Below, piece by piece: positions 46,790 through 59,177 of a stretch of 64,000 nucleotides of DNA. Source of the stretch: Actinomucor elegans (taxonomy: Eukaryota > Mucoromycota > Mucoromycetes > Mucorales > Mucoraceae); assembly GCA_026027325.1 (NCBI GenBank), contig JAMSLZ010000008.1, positions 1,488,001 to 1,552,000 on the forward strand, in the 5' to 3' direction. Within the stretch, counting starts at the first letter, position 1. Each line of letters opens with the position of its first letter. Position numbers and translations under genes: made by a program. A model generated the notes under the pieces. It was not told where the DNA came from, searched no databases, and saw only the letters and a program-made list of their open reading frames with translations.

Positions 46790-46860
46790 GTAATACTACA
46801 TTTCAAACACGGACTGTTTATCATATGTGATACTATTACCAGAGCCAAGTGAGAAACGTC
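46790..46860 (-). repeat. Dispersed repeat family copy
   Basis: The minus strand reads TCTCACTTGGCTCTGGTAAT then AGTATCACATATGATAAAC; strongly decayed. Confidence 0.45.
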
Positions 46861-47214
46861 GGCGTATTAAAAGTAGTCAGGTTAAAAGGCATCCTTCGAG
46901 GCCAAATTTTTTTGTCTCTAGAACGCATAGCATCATTTCTGAAGTATAATTAGGTTTCACATATCTGAGACTATGCGAAGGCGTTTGCCCTGGCGTTTAT
47001 AGTAGATTTCTATAAACTAAACCATCTGGCTGAATAAAAATAGCTTGTAGATGATGTAATTTGTTGCAAACAAGTTTTAGAAATATTTCCAGGTATCATA
47101 AGGCACCTGAAAATCTCCACCTATACGTCCATGATGGGGTATTTCTATGGGCTGAGGCCTATTTAATTCTAAAGATTGGACTTAAATTTACGTATAGGTG
47201 ATATAAACTAAATA

Positions 47215-47275
47215 TAATGACTTAGACCGATCTCGGTCAAATGTTGCATTTGATGACTAATGTACATCCATAATA
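47215..47275 (+). repeat. Dispersed repeat family copy
   Basis: Reads GACCGATCTCGGTCAAATGT then TGCATTTGATGACTAATGT. It is one of the best preserved cores and includes the GACCGA/TCGGTC inverted repeat. Confidence 0.65.
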
Positions 47276-47533
47276 AACAAATAAACCTATTGCGGCTATT
47301 CCTTAAATATAGTCCTGTCGATATATTATATTTGTCAATAACTAATGTTTGATTCTACTGATGTATTTCTAAATCAGATTATATATTTATTATATTGTCT
47401 ATTTCTATCAACTTTACTTGGGTCATATAGCACAAGTAATAGATCTCTAATAGAATAATACATACAAGTTGTTTGAAATTAAAGCTTGGTACATAAGGTT
47501 CCATTATGAAGTCATTGATATGACTATACATAA

Positions 47534-50500
47534 CTAACGCTTTCCTTTTCGTTTCCAAAAAACGAGCAAAATGAAGACAACCACATTAAAGATAAAAAAC
47601 CCAATAAGAATACCAAAATTACGCCATTTGTGTGCAGCATTCCATTGCATACCCAATTCATAAAATTGTGCTCCAGAAGTGTATGTACAATAGCCACATT
47701 GTTCGGGCTGCATCGCGTCAGGATTAGCTATATACCCAGAACCTCCACTAGCGAAGAAGTTGGTCATGTATTGGCCGCAGGTTTGTCCTGGAGGAGGAAA
47801 AAATCTAAGTAAATCTTCATCTGAGCATTCTACTATTAAATCTGCCAATTCATTGACAGCAAGGCCTTCGATATAATAGTGAAATGGATCAATCCAGTAC
47901 ATCCAAGAGCTCCAAAACTTCGGCATGGCTGTAGGCGATTGCATTAAACCACAAAATAGAATTAGAATAGATATAAACAAAGGATTAATCACAGCCGCCA
48001 TGGTTGGCAATTCTGCGAATGCAGCAATAACAAAACCCAAAGTGAAAGCCCAGCAAATAAGAACAACAAATGTGATGTAAAAGTATCCACATGCTTCTGC
48101 AGTATTCCTCATGCCAGCAGTCCAGTAGAAACCAAACATGAAACAGGCAGCAAAGACGACAACGTATGGAATTTCAACTACAACAGCAGAGAGACCAAAG
48201 GGAATCCAGCTATAGTAACGTGAGGAATACTCTCTTCTGAAATATAATCGTTCGGTCATAAGTTTAGGTTGGCTCAGGATAATGATTGTCATTGCCATAA
48301 TAAAGGTACTGAAAAGAGCAAACACTTTGTACAGCATGTCGGATGATGAGTTCCCCAGCTTCCAGAAGGTAAAACCAGTGATGAGCGAGGTAAACATGAT
48401 GGTAAGGAAGCGACCAATATTGTAATCAGGAGCACGCCAATAAGCAAGTGCCATACGCCCATAGACCAAACGGAATTGAGTGCTTAGAGGAGTTGAGTAA
48501 GTTTTTGCTTGACGCGTAGGATGCTTGTCGGCTGTTTGCTCAATCGTATCTAATTCATCTGCGAGTGCTTTTGCTTCATCTGAATTAGCCCAGACCTCAG
48601 CCCAATCTTTTGTAGCTCTTCCAGCAGTACCTGCACCAACAACTTCAAGGATGTATTCTGCAGGATTAGCATCAGGCGAGCATTTGGGCCCACCATGAGA
48701 TTCAAAGTAATCGATCATAGTTCTAGAATCTTCGCCTATTTCTCCATAATAAGCGGTACGACCCCCTCTCACCAATAGCAATAAATGATCAAAGTATCCA
48801 AACAGGATAGATGACGGCTGATGAATGGTACAAAGCACAGGCCAACCAGCATTTGCAAGTTTACGAATAAAGCGAATAATATTGAAGGAGCTTTGCGCGT
48901 CAAGACCAGATGTAGGTTCATCCAAGAAAAGTAATTGAGGTTTGCCGACGAGTTCCATACCAATTGTGAGACGCTTGCGCTCTTCAACTGAAATACCATA
49001 GCCACTACCTACATCGCCAATCTGTGCGTCGCCAATATCATCCATTTCAAGAAGCAAAATGATTTGCTCAACATAAGCGTCCTTCTCTTCTTTAGGGACT
49101 TCGGCTGGTTGCCGAAGGTAAGCAGAGAAACGTAAAGCTTCGCGTACTGTAACAGCTGGTTGATGTATATCCATTTGTTCACAATAGCCAGTAATACGCT
49201 CGAAATCATTCATGAGTGCTTCACCGTTAAGGAAAACGTTGCCTTCCACTGTACCAATCGTTTTTCTACGAGCGAGAACATCCAATAGAGTAGTTTTACC
49301 AGCACCAGAAGAACCCATTAAAGCAGTCAAATGTCCAGGTTTTACGATACCGCCTATATCATTCAGCAATTGAAGATGACCGCCTTTGACTGGAACAGTG
49401 TAGTTGATATGCTGCCATGAAAAAGTAGTGCCGGTCGAAATAGTATCCATGTTCTGAGTGACTTTTTCTTGATTTCGAAGACGCTCCTCTTCTTCTTCAT
49501 TTGTTCGGGGTTTGGGGGCCTTTCCTGGCTTATACAGCTTGGTGAGTGTCGCAGACTTGTTCATACTGCCATACTCCATGGCCAAGGCAGTCAAAACAGT
49601 AAAGAAGAGGAAGAACGCTACCACTACAATAAAGTCTGGAGCCCACAACTCCCATGGTTTATAACCTAAGGCCGTCAAAAGATAACTGTCTCCGGTCACA
49701 AAAGGTTCACCTGGTACACCGCCTTGCATAGTACATACTTTGTAATCAAAATTATCATATCCGGGTCCAAAAGGGACTGCATTCCCTATACCTTCGCATG
49801 AATATACTTGGCCAGACATTTCATTCGATAGTAGTGCTTTGTATGCATATGTAATAGGGTTGATGTAGTAGATCCAGAATAACCAAGGATGCATTTTCTT
49901 ATACGGAATCGTATATCCAGTATACTATATAACATATAAAGACGTAAGTAATTATCCTAGCATTGATCATAAATAACTATTCCTTACTGAAGTAATAGCA
50001 ATCAATAAGACGCCTGTGATTTGAGTAGCTAAGAAAAAGCTAGAGGTAATCGCACCAAAGAAACGAAAGAAACCATTCATACACATGTTCAAGAAGAAAA
50101 GAACAACGAAGAAGGTAAAGAACCTGCCAGCTGATAGATTTAACCCCATCATAAAGTAAGAACAAATTTGAAATAAGAGCACTAATATGATATGCAATGG
50201 GCCATTAGCTATAAGAAGCTTACTATATGTATTCTTTGAGAATCTTACCTTGAGCAAGTGCGTAAGGAATATCCATAATAACTTGCGCAATATAGAAAGC
50301 TGATGGCCTGTAAAGAGCGTATTGCTTATGCTTTTCTAGAATAGGACGGCCAGTGAGAAAGCGCACCAATTCTGATTGAGAAATAAAAGAGTTGAACAAG
50401 ACACTAAAGAATAGCGCACCACCTCTCGAGAACGCGCCTGTTCCTGTCAAAGGAAGTTGAAAAAAACAAGAAGCAGTAATTAAAGACTGAATGAGAATTG

Positions 50501-52138
50501 TGCCATATCGTGATATGAGGGCTTCTCGATCTTTGATGAGTAAATGGTGTTGGCGAATAGTGAGAGCCCTAACTTGCTGATAGAAAGATGCAATGTAAGG
50601 TGTCTTCTTGGAAGCACGTTTCTGGTGTTCTTGGCGAATAGCATCGGCAAAATTACTAGCCTTGCTTTCGTTGAGGACAGCCTGCTCGTAGTCATTGATA
50701 TCATCCGCCATACTTTGATAAATTCGAGAGTTTTGATAGCGTTCTTGGAACTCACATGCATGCTTTGGTGCAGAGTCCTCGAATCCTGGTTTGAATTCAC
50801 GTTCCACGGGATTACAAAGTCCAGTCAAGAAGTCAGGAATAGATTTCCTTGGTGGACAGTAAAAGCCGAGGTCATCGAAATACTGCTTGGCGCCACTTGT
50901 CGGACCATAGTAAATACAGCAACCTTCATCCAGGAGGAGAACCTTATCGAAAAGATTGAAGATATTATTGGAAGCTTGATAAAGTGTTGCAATTGTGGTG
51001 ATATTGAACACGTCTGTTATAATTCTTAATGATCGAACATAATCCAAAGCTGAAGCAGCATCAAGGCCACGAGTAGAGCAATCCCAGCAGTTAATAGTAC
51101 TACGGGTACACATTTGCTCAGCGATAGATAAACGCTTACGCTCACCACCTGATAGCCCGCGGACAAATGCATTACCAACCATTGTGTTCATTTGCTTAGT
51201 TAATCCAAGCATATTTCCAAGCAGATATAAAACGCGATTGACAAACTCTTTTCGAGACTCATTATTTAGACGTTTACCTGGGGTTTTGACTCTAAGAGCG
51301 AATTGCAAAGTTTGCTTGGTTGTTAACGTAGGATAATGCTGATCCTCTTCTTCATTGTAACAAGCTTGACCTCGGTATTGTTGCGCAAATGTTTTCGGGT
51401 CTATACCGCCATAGTTTACATCGCCTTCAACTTTAGTAAACCCAGCTCTCATGTTTGCAATAACTTTAAGAAAAGACGTGCAGCCCGCGCCCGGTCGACC
51501 TAGTACAAGTAGCATTTCACCATCTCTACAGCAGCCTGAAATATCGTTCAGGATAACTCTGGTGCTAGATTTTCTGCGCTGAAATACTTTCCAAAACTTT
51601 ACAACTGCCATTATATAAGTAAATACAGTAGGAATTGTAAAAGCATCAGCACCAAGTCCCTAGTTTTAAGATAGAATACTGATTATTCATCGATTGTAGT
51701 TTGAATAGTTGAATGATTTCTTACCTCAACATGCATATTTCTCCATGAAACACCGAGGTGCTTGCGTTTGGACCCATTTTCTTCTTGCTGTCGAGATATA
51801 CCATGTAAGAATTCATCAAGGTTAAACTCTTCTGAATCTGCCTGTCCTTCTTCAGCCTTTGAAAGGTCAGTACGACGGCTCATCTTACTGAGTTCCCTTT
51901 TCAAAGATTGGTATTCGATTTTGGCACCTAAAGGAATGACATATATACAAATCAGCATCAATGAAACAATTGTATTGGCGATATTACCTTCTACATCAAC
52001 TTGATTAGCCTCTGGCTCGCCAAAGGCGCCTTGACAACCATAGTAGTTGTTGGGCTGGTCTTCAGAGTTGACTGATGATTCATAGTTTAAATTTGGAGCC
52101 GCTGATATCTCAATTTCGTTGGGCTCTTTTTCTTTCAT
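47534..52138 (-). CDS. PDR-type full-length ABC transporter (ABCG family)
   Basis: Plasma-membrane drug/lipid efflux pump of the pleiotropic drug resistance type, (NBD-TMD)x2. Five exons: 52138-51988, 51927-51725, 51659-50249, 50208-49988 and 49924-47534, about 1458 residues. NBD1 shows the degenerate fungal PDR Walker A GRPGAGCTSF (residue about 172; Cys for Lys), an intact signature VRGLSGGERKRLS, and 'NCWDCSTRGLDAA' at Walker B. NBD2 has canonical Walker A GSSGAGKTTLLD, a degenerate signature VGSGYGISVEERKRL and Walker B LLFLDEPTSGLD. TMD1 ends around 'YTGYTIPYKKMHPWLFWIYY' and TMD2 has 'PFHYYIEGLAVNEL'. The asymmetric pair of ATP sites is normal for PDR pumps. The start is the first Met after the leader; an in-frame upstream Met at 52201 is less likely. 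Substrates cannot be predicted. Confidence 0.95.
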
Positions 52139-52945
52139 GGATTCGGTATTATATGGAAAAAAAACTGGGAAGATTATAGACTTGAAACAAAAAGGTATCA
52201 TTTTATATCAAAAACAAAGTTTCTACTCATCACAGCTAACCAATCCAATTTTGAATTATTGTCTTAGGTTATATAATGATATTTTGGCACGACTATACAC
52301 TAGTGCTTTCTCGGCGATGGAATCCTAAAAATCCCGATCTATCCAGTATTATTGAACTCTATTGAAGTTCGAGATTCTGATTTTAGTGCTATATACTCTG
52401 CCTGTTTGACGTATATCAAGCTGGAGGAGTTGGAACAAAACAGTAAAGATGTTCGTACTACATTCAACTGCATTAAATTATATATCATGCAATTGAACTC
52501 GTTTATTGGCCGAGTTCTTTTTTCATGAATTACTTTAAGCTGTAAGATACCTTCAAAGAATGTAGTTCTCAGACAAGTACTGATTTTTAGATAGCACATT
52601 TACCGATAAAAAGACATTATTTCCATATTACCAGTTAACACAGCAAATACCTTTGGTTATGTAGATAAAAAGAAAAACAATTATTCTGGGCAAACTACGA
52701 GAGAGATATTTAATATAGTATTGAATATTGGAGCCAAATTCAGTTTCTTTCGCCCAATATAGATCATTCTGCACCATAACTTGCTAGTCAAATATGACAT
52801 TCGATGATTGGAGCCTATCGAGAGACTTGTTGGATATACAAAAAACGCTATAGCAAAGCCTGTGCCCGATGTGATTGCACATCAAATAAACTAAAGGACA
52901 ACATACTTTTCCTAGTTTCTTATATTCTTCCATAAACTAACTGTT

Positions 52946-52965
52946 AATATATATATATATATATA
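52946..52965. repeat. (TA)n microsatellite
   Basis: About 20 nt of AT repeats in intergenic DNA. Confidence 0.8.
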
Positions 52966-53084
52966 AAAGAAAAAGTACTGCATATATTGCAAACATTATT
53001 TGTCTGGTATACAGTAAGCATATTTTATTTTAGACGTGCAATCTAAATTATTGATAGTTAATGTAAACTTATTTATTGTTTAAT

Positions 53085-53160
53085 AGACCTCTTGACTAAT
53101 TCTAACTTAATATCGCATTTGATGATGAGTGAATGCTAAAAAATGAATTCTGTAAATATT
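53085..53160 (+). repeat. Dispersed repeat family copy
   Basis: Reads GACCTCTTGACTAATTCTAA, CTTAATATCGCATTTGATGA, then AAAATGAATTCTGTAAATAT. Both the 5' block and the core are recognisable. Confidence 0.6.
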
Positions 53161-53254
53161 TCAACTATCATTTAACTGAAACGTAATCTGTATACTTGTA
53201 CATTAATAAATGTCCATAAATGACTTTCATTGTAATGTTAATCTTGATCTAATG

Positions 53255-53310
53255 ATCGATGGACCTCTTGACAGATCTAATTATTTGAGATAGATATTAT
53301 ACAGCATGTA
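53255..53310 (+). repeat. Dispersed repeat family, fragment
   Basis: Reads GGACCTCTTGACAGATCTAA. The 5' block is clear; the core is mostly lost. Confidence 0.45.
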
Positions 53311-53532
53311 TTGATATCGTTACCGTGTATTATTAGGAAGTTTTACTACTGTTTTTCTCAGCTATATCAAGACTCTTCAAAGTAAAGTGCGCAATAGTTA
53401 AGTTTTAAATATCGGCTATGCAAATGTGATTCAATATGGATATACAACAGTTCGAAAAATTAAATTAACTCAAAGAGCAATATAGACTGGATTTGACGGG
53501 CTTCTACAACTGTTTCTTTATTCCTTTTCCAT

Positions 53533-55102
53533 TTAAGCATAGTATTGTAGCGTCATCTTCTTCTTTGCTTGTACTTCTTGGATGGCTTCCATAAAATCTT
53601 CGTGCAAGATTTCAGTCGCACCTCTTCTCAAAGCCAGCATACCACCTATTCAAATAAGTTAATTGTTGCTTGACCGATTATTCTGATAGAGAACTTACTT
53701 TCTACACAGACAGCTTTACATTGAGCGCCGTTGAACTCGTCACAACATCTTGATAATTCTTCAAAGTTGACATCTTTACTCACATTCATCTTTCTTGAGT
53801 GAATTTGAAGGATACGGGCTCTTGCTTCTTCGTTAGGTAAAGGAAATTCAATCTTTCTATCCAAACGTCCTGATCTCAACAAAGCAGGATCCAAAATATC
53901 AATACGATTAGTTGCTGCAATAACCTTGATGCGATCATCAGACGAAAACCCATCTAGTTGATTCAATAACTCCAACATGGTACGTTGTACTTCACGATCA
54001 CCAGATTTTTCTGAATCAAAACGTTTGGTACCAATAGCATCCAATTCATCAATAAAGATAATGGCTGGTGATTTCTCTTTAGCTAATTCAAAAGCATCTC
54101 TAACCAACTTGGCACCATCACCAATGAACATTTGTACGAGCTGAGGACCAGCCAACTTGAGGTAGGCTGAATTGGTTTGAGCAGCACAAGCTCTTGCCAA
54201 TAATGTTTTACCAGTGCCTGGAGGACCATACATCAATACACCTTTAGGTGGTTTAATGCCCAAGTTTTTGAATCGATCTGCGTGTGTCATGGGTAAAACA
54301 ACTGCTTCAACCAATTCTTCAATTTGTTTATCTAAACCACCAATATCATTGTAATCTTCTGTTGGTTTTTCATCTACTTCCATTGCCTTTACTCGAGAAT
54401 CGTATCTATATAGTTTTGTTTTTAGTCAATTTCTTTGGATCCATTTGATTCACAACTCACTCTGCTGGTAAAGTATCCAAGATCAAGAAACTATCTTTAT
54501 TAACACCAATAAGGTCTCCAGGCTTCAAACTATCAGCATCCACCAAACCAATTAAGGGTAAAAAGATGGTCTACACATTGATAAAAGTGAATGAGTTTCA
54601 AAGGGACTGAGAAGTTTGTTCCAAAAGTACCTGACGCGTCGAAGTCTTGATTACGGCACACTTTCCTTTTCTTTGGTTATTTAAATCGATATTGGCACCT
54701 TCTTCTTCATCTTCTTCGGGATCAACGTCAAGTAACTGTAGTATTTTAAACATATTCAGTCCATGTTCATAATATATGATATAATCAAGTACCTCCACTA
54801 CGTTACCAACAAGGTAAGGAAGCTGTTTATTCATCTTGATTTTTTCTTTGTTATCTTTGATTCTTTCTTTCATAGCTGCTTGCTCATGTTGGAGTCGAAC
54901 TATTTCAGATTTCATAACCTAAACCGAGAAAATAATTAACAATAGATCTAGATCTTTTTGTATGATTTACCTTGATATCGTTTTCCAATAAACGAGTTCT
55001 GTTATTAATTTCTTCGGGAGCCAAACGAATGATTTCTTGACCAACATCGTTGTCGTCTTGTTCTTGATTCTCCCAAAGTGATTTATCTTCCAAAGTTGCC
55101 AT
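53533..55102 (-). CDS. RPT5: 26S proteasome regulatory ATPase RPT5 (PSMC3 / subunit 6A)
   Basis: AAA+ ATPase of the 19S base ring that unfolds substrates and opens the 20S gate. Six exons: 55102-54971, 54918-54793, 54735-54631, 54570-54461, 54405-53699, 53645-53533, 430 residues. The N-terminal coiled coil ('[20 protein letters not shown]') is followed by the OB domain ('[17 protein letters not shown]', '[20 protein letters not shown]'). The AAA module has Walker A GPPGTGKT, Walker [12 protein letters not shown], '[13 protein letters not shown]' and sensor '[20 protein letters not shown]'. It ends LQYYA, a C-terminal HbYX motif that docks into the alpha ring, which separates RPT5 from RPT1, 4 and 6. 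The short intron at 54792-54736 would otherwise read through as extra residues and is removed by homology. Confidence 0.97.
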
Positions 55103-55320
55103 GTTTTGATATAAACGAAAAGAGCGTGAAAGAAACGTCTGTAAGTTGAAAGAACGCGTAACGCAATTTCAATTAAGACTCCGCATCCTGCTGTGATTTA
55201 AGCAGTTTGCGCTGTTCGTTTCTGCATCTATTAGAACTACAGTTACAATGAAAACAGTGACAAAGGGCGGTTTTATTATTATACTTGTCAGTAAAGACAC
55301 ATATTCTTGTCTTTATACTA

Positions 55321-55845
55321 CTATCCAATTAAAATTGTCCTCAATATATTTAACGAATACAAACCATGGCCCATACATGCAACACGGAGAAAAAGTACTA
55401 GGGGTGTTTCTACCTTAGAAAAGCTGGACAATAGCTTAGTGAGATATTGACCATAATCGAACTGCTTAGGTCCACAGTTTAGGGTATCATTAAAAGAATA
55501 AAGCATACTAATAGTCCATTGTCCTGGAAACAACCAGGCGCAACCAAAAAATATCAACAAAAAAACTGACAGGCATTTACAACGAAATATAAAGCGTATG
55601 AAAATCAATTGGATGTGGCTGCATATTATATACGGTATTTATATCTTGGTATGTAGTAGGACAATCAAAATATACCTTATCCTCGATGATGATATTATGT
55701 AATTAGTAGCGCGAAAACCGCCACAAGGAACAGTTATAAAATGGCGTATAAATGATTCGGCTTTAAAGCCACAATTGATTGCTAGAGCGTATTCTAGATC
55801 AAACAAAGTACTATATTGACCCAATACATTTGTTCCATCTAACAT
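55321..55845 (-). CDS. Hypothetical small membrane protein (two-exon model)
   Basis: I do not recognise this gene. A two-exon model, 55845-55676 and 55618-55321, joins in frame through a 57-nt GTATAT...GCAG intron and gives 155 residues. The first part is soluble ('YALAINCGFKAESFIRHF'), then a strongly hydrophobic segment at about residues 60-85 (LIFIRFIFRC...LLIFFGCAWLFP) and a weaker one near the C-terminus (PLVLFLRVACMGHG). It could be a lineage-specific membrane protein or a chance pair of ORFs. Phase agreement of the two ORFs across good splice sites is the main support. Its stop lies 218 nt upstream of the RPT5 start, on the same strand. Confidence 0.4.
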
Positions 55846-56084
55846 TCTCTACATATTTCTTATATCTTATAGTTTATTCTTTGTTATAAAATAAACTTTA
55901 TTGAAACAGGGGAATATGAAAACCAACAAAGGTAGTTGAATACTATAGTATAAAACAGAGGTAAGAGCTGAGCTCAAGGGTGTTATTATGGGATGAGCAG
56001 AATATATATAAGTGATGGCATGTTGAATACAAATTACAGTAAATATAGAGTATATATATATATAGATATATAAAAAGAAAGAAC

Positions 56085-58052
56085 TTAACGAGCAACTGTA
56101 TTGGACTGTAACAGCTTGCGAGAGATTTCTCCATCAATTTCCAAATCAAAAAGTCTCCAGATACCGTTTTCATCTTGGAAATCGTTATGAACGATATTGA
56201 TTAGGTACCAATTCTGGGTGATATCCAAAATTAAATTAGCAGATTTGCTTTCACGTTCGTAAATGCGAGCCCATCTATTCCAAAGCTCGAATGCTTCGTC
56301 TTTCCAAGCAATAAAGGCCACAGCTTCGACAATAGTAGGCTGTATAATTTCTTTACCAGGGAAAACACCCCAGGTGACAGCATTAGGTTCGTCGCTTTGA
56401 GTATTAGTACGAAGATCACCCTTCTTGTTGACTGCATAGTAGGTTACTTGAGGGTCCTTGCCGATCTTTTCAATCAATTCATTCAACTTTTCAGGAGAGA
56501 CAAAGAATTCGAGGTAAGCCTTTTGGAAAACGTAACCATTCTTAGGTCCCCAGCCATAGATGCTATGGGAACTCTTGGCTCCATCGACAGCAGGTTGAGA
56601 GTTAATAGTGAGATAACCCAATAAGTTAATGGCAGCTAAACGTTGGCGGATAGTTTCTGTTTCAGCGTCAAGCTGCTGAGCGCTCCAAGGAATACCCGCA
56701 ATCTGACCTTTACAGTAACGAGCAAATGTCTGAGCGATATCATCAACAGAACCAGGATTACCCCACATATCGATGCATTGTTCGACAGGATATTTAAGGT
56801 TGATTCCCCAGCCATCCAATTCACCAAAAGCAGGAGAACGAGAATCACCCCAACGACCGTTAGGAAATTCATCCCAGGTTTCAGTACGTTGAATATAACT
56901 CTTTGCGCGGTTTTTCCAAAAGATAGGACGCACGTTTTCTTTGGCACGTTTGTTGGTAAGAGAAGGGTTCCAGGGTAATGGCTTAATGCTTTCTACTGGT
57001 GCCATCAATCCCAAACGTTCCAAAATGAGGCGAGAAGAACGCTCCAAATTGAAAGTATAGATATGGAAACCGTTGACACCGACTTCACGGAACTTGCGAA
57101 CAAATTCAACAGTCAAGTTAATACCGTATTCCTTGACAGCTGTATCATCATCTTTGATGGGTTCAAGGTCATCCCAAATCTTTTGAGGAACAAAGTTGTT
57201 ATTGAACGAAATGACGCGCTTAAGACCAGTATAGTTTTGAATAGGAAAAACGCCAGGTAAGATGGGGACAGTGATACCGATGGCACGAGCTTTCTTATAA
57301 AAGTCCAAAAAGGCATCAATATCAAAGAAGAGTTGAGTTACTACAAGGTCAGCGCCAGCGTCCACCTTGTTCTTCAACTGCAATAAATCATCTTCTTTAT
57401 CGGGATTATCGATATGACCCTCGGGATGACCTGTTTAGATCATTAGCTGATTGCTTTTTATCGGTAATAAAAACTTACCTGCAACAGCAATACAAAAGTA
57501 ATCGCCGTATTTCTCGCGAATATAGCGAACAAGGTCATCAGCATGCTCAAAACCTTCTTTACAAGACTCCCAATTGGCTTGGCCTTTAGGAGGATCGCCA
57601 CGCAAAGCGAGGATATTTTGACATCCGCAGTTTTTGGCAGCCTACAAGGAAAAATTTACATTAGAGATTATAGAATTGCTGTAGCATGCCTTGTACTGTA
57701 CCTCCAAGGCATCATCGATTTGCTTCACAGGCATATTGGTGCAAGTCAAATGCATCATTGTTTCTAAACCATACACAGATTGTGCTGTTGCAACGATCTC
57801 GGTAGTCAAATCGGCAGAAGTACCGCCCGCTCCCCAAGTTACATCAATGAATTCGGGACCGTAACGTTGCATTCTTTCCATACGATCATACAAGTTTTGA
57901 ACACCCTATGTACATACTCTGTAAGTGTTCTTTATTCAGATCAATTTCAGTGTTATCAAATGTACCTGAGGAGTCTTGGGAGGAAAGTATTCAAAAGACC
58001 AGAAGGGGCGTCCTTCTTGTTCAGCTTTGTGGATTTTATCAATGACCTTCAT
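56085..58052 (-). CDS. Methylenetetrahydrofolate reductase
   Basis: Reduces 5,10-methylene-THF to 5-methyl-THF with FAD and NAD(P)H, feeding methionine synthesis. Exons 58052-57966, 57905-57702, 57641-57479 and 57430-56085 give 599 residues, the usual length of eukaryotic MTHFR. The N-terminal TIM-barrel catalytic domain has '[20 protein letters not shown]', '[16 protein letters not shown]', '[15 protein letters not shown]', '[13 protein letters not shown]' and '[18 protein letters not shown]'. The C-terminal regulatory domain contains '[16 protein letters not shown]'-type text (here [14 protein letters not shown]) and '[18 protein letters not shown]'. Fungi have two paralogues, Met12- and Met13-like; I cannot say which this is. 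A tRNA-like A-box sequence lies in its promoter/leader region. Confidence 0.97.
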
Positions 58053-58404
58053 TTTATCAATTGAACTTTATGAGTACCAGATTTTAGTTTAAGAGGTTAA
58101 AACAGTAAAATAGGAAGGGAATAAAAGGGGAAGACTTGTCTATATAAACGATATCAGAGTGGTACAGGACAATTGGCTTCTTAACCACTAGACGATGTGA
58201 CGTGCAATCTCATCTTCATCTTGTTTTTCATCATGCTACTATAGAAAATAGGCTTCCTTTATGAGCAAAAACCAAAGATAACATAAATAAGCGTCTTAGA
58301 TATTGAATTAACATAGCAATTGCTAGATCAGGTCAAGCTACGATGAAAAAAAAGGCTCAGTATTCGCTGAATACATCATTACAAGGACAATAGATCTCTT
58401 TCCG

Positions 58405-58480
58405 GATACTCGAAAGAGATTGGCTCGGATACAATTTGCGACATCGCATTAGCCAATCCTATGCGATACTGATTTCAATA
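58405..58480 (+). repeat. Dispersed repeat family, decayed copy
   Basis: Reads TTGGCTCGGATACAATTTGC then GACATCGCATTAGCCAATCC. The core is recognisable; the flanks have diverged. Confidence 0.45.
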
Positions 58481-59159
58481 TATTGATCTCCGATCTATTT
58501 CTGCAGTTCATGCCTGCATAAGACTGTATATTTGTCTACTGATTGCCTCGGAATGAGCCATAGGACAATCCTATTAATTGGTATTCAAACAGTAACAACT
58601 TTAGTCTGAAAAGTATATTGTTTATTATATGAAACTCTCTGATTAGAGAAGCTGAATCCATCAAAAACAAATCGACGCCTGTGTAACACAGAACCTACTT
58701 CAAACTGATTATCCAATCAAAAGGTAAATGGACCCTTTGTTCAAGCTTTTTCTATTCTGATTGTGTAGAAGCATTTAATGGCTCTCCGCCAATAATAGAT
58801 CATGTAGCGCTCGTCATTATCGCATCTTTTCCATGATATAAATTTTCTGATACGCGTTATTGGAAATATGTTCCAAAATTCTAGTAGTTTCGTGCAACAT
58901 TTCCTTGGATTCATGCACCTCACGCTTGGATCTACGTGGCAAGCTAGCAATGGCCGTATTTTTTGCAACCTTTTAATGATATGTTTTGTTTTCCATCCTA
59001 ATAAAATAGTGTAAACCTTTTTTTTTTAAGTAGACTTCAGGGTGTGTAAACACGACTTTACTGCTTAAATACAAGTTATACAGAATTAAACATTTAAGAG
59101 AAAACACTTCTCATAGTAGAATGATTTATAATTAAGCTATGTAACAACTGTGCAGCTAC

Positions 59160-59177
59160 TTTTTTTTTTTTTTTTTT
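59160..59177. repeat. Poly(T) run
   Basis: 18-nt T run in intergenic DNA. Confidence 0.9.

Larger units (their letters stand above)
46238..47533. other. Convergent intergenic region rich in repeat relics
   Basis: Lies between the 3' ends of PDS5 and the ABC transporter. It contains at least four decayed dispersed-repeat copies (46460-46545, 46640-46700, 46790-46860, 47215-47275). No gene recognised. Confidence 0.65.
52139..53532. other. Intergenic region, 1.4 kb
   Basis: Upstream of the ABC transporter and downstream of RPT5. It holds a (TA)n run (52946-52965), two decayed dispersed-repeat copies (53085-53160 and 53255-53310) and a possible third near 52775-52825. No gene recognised. Confidence 0.6.
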
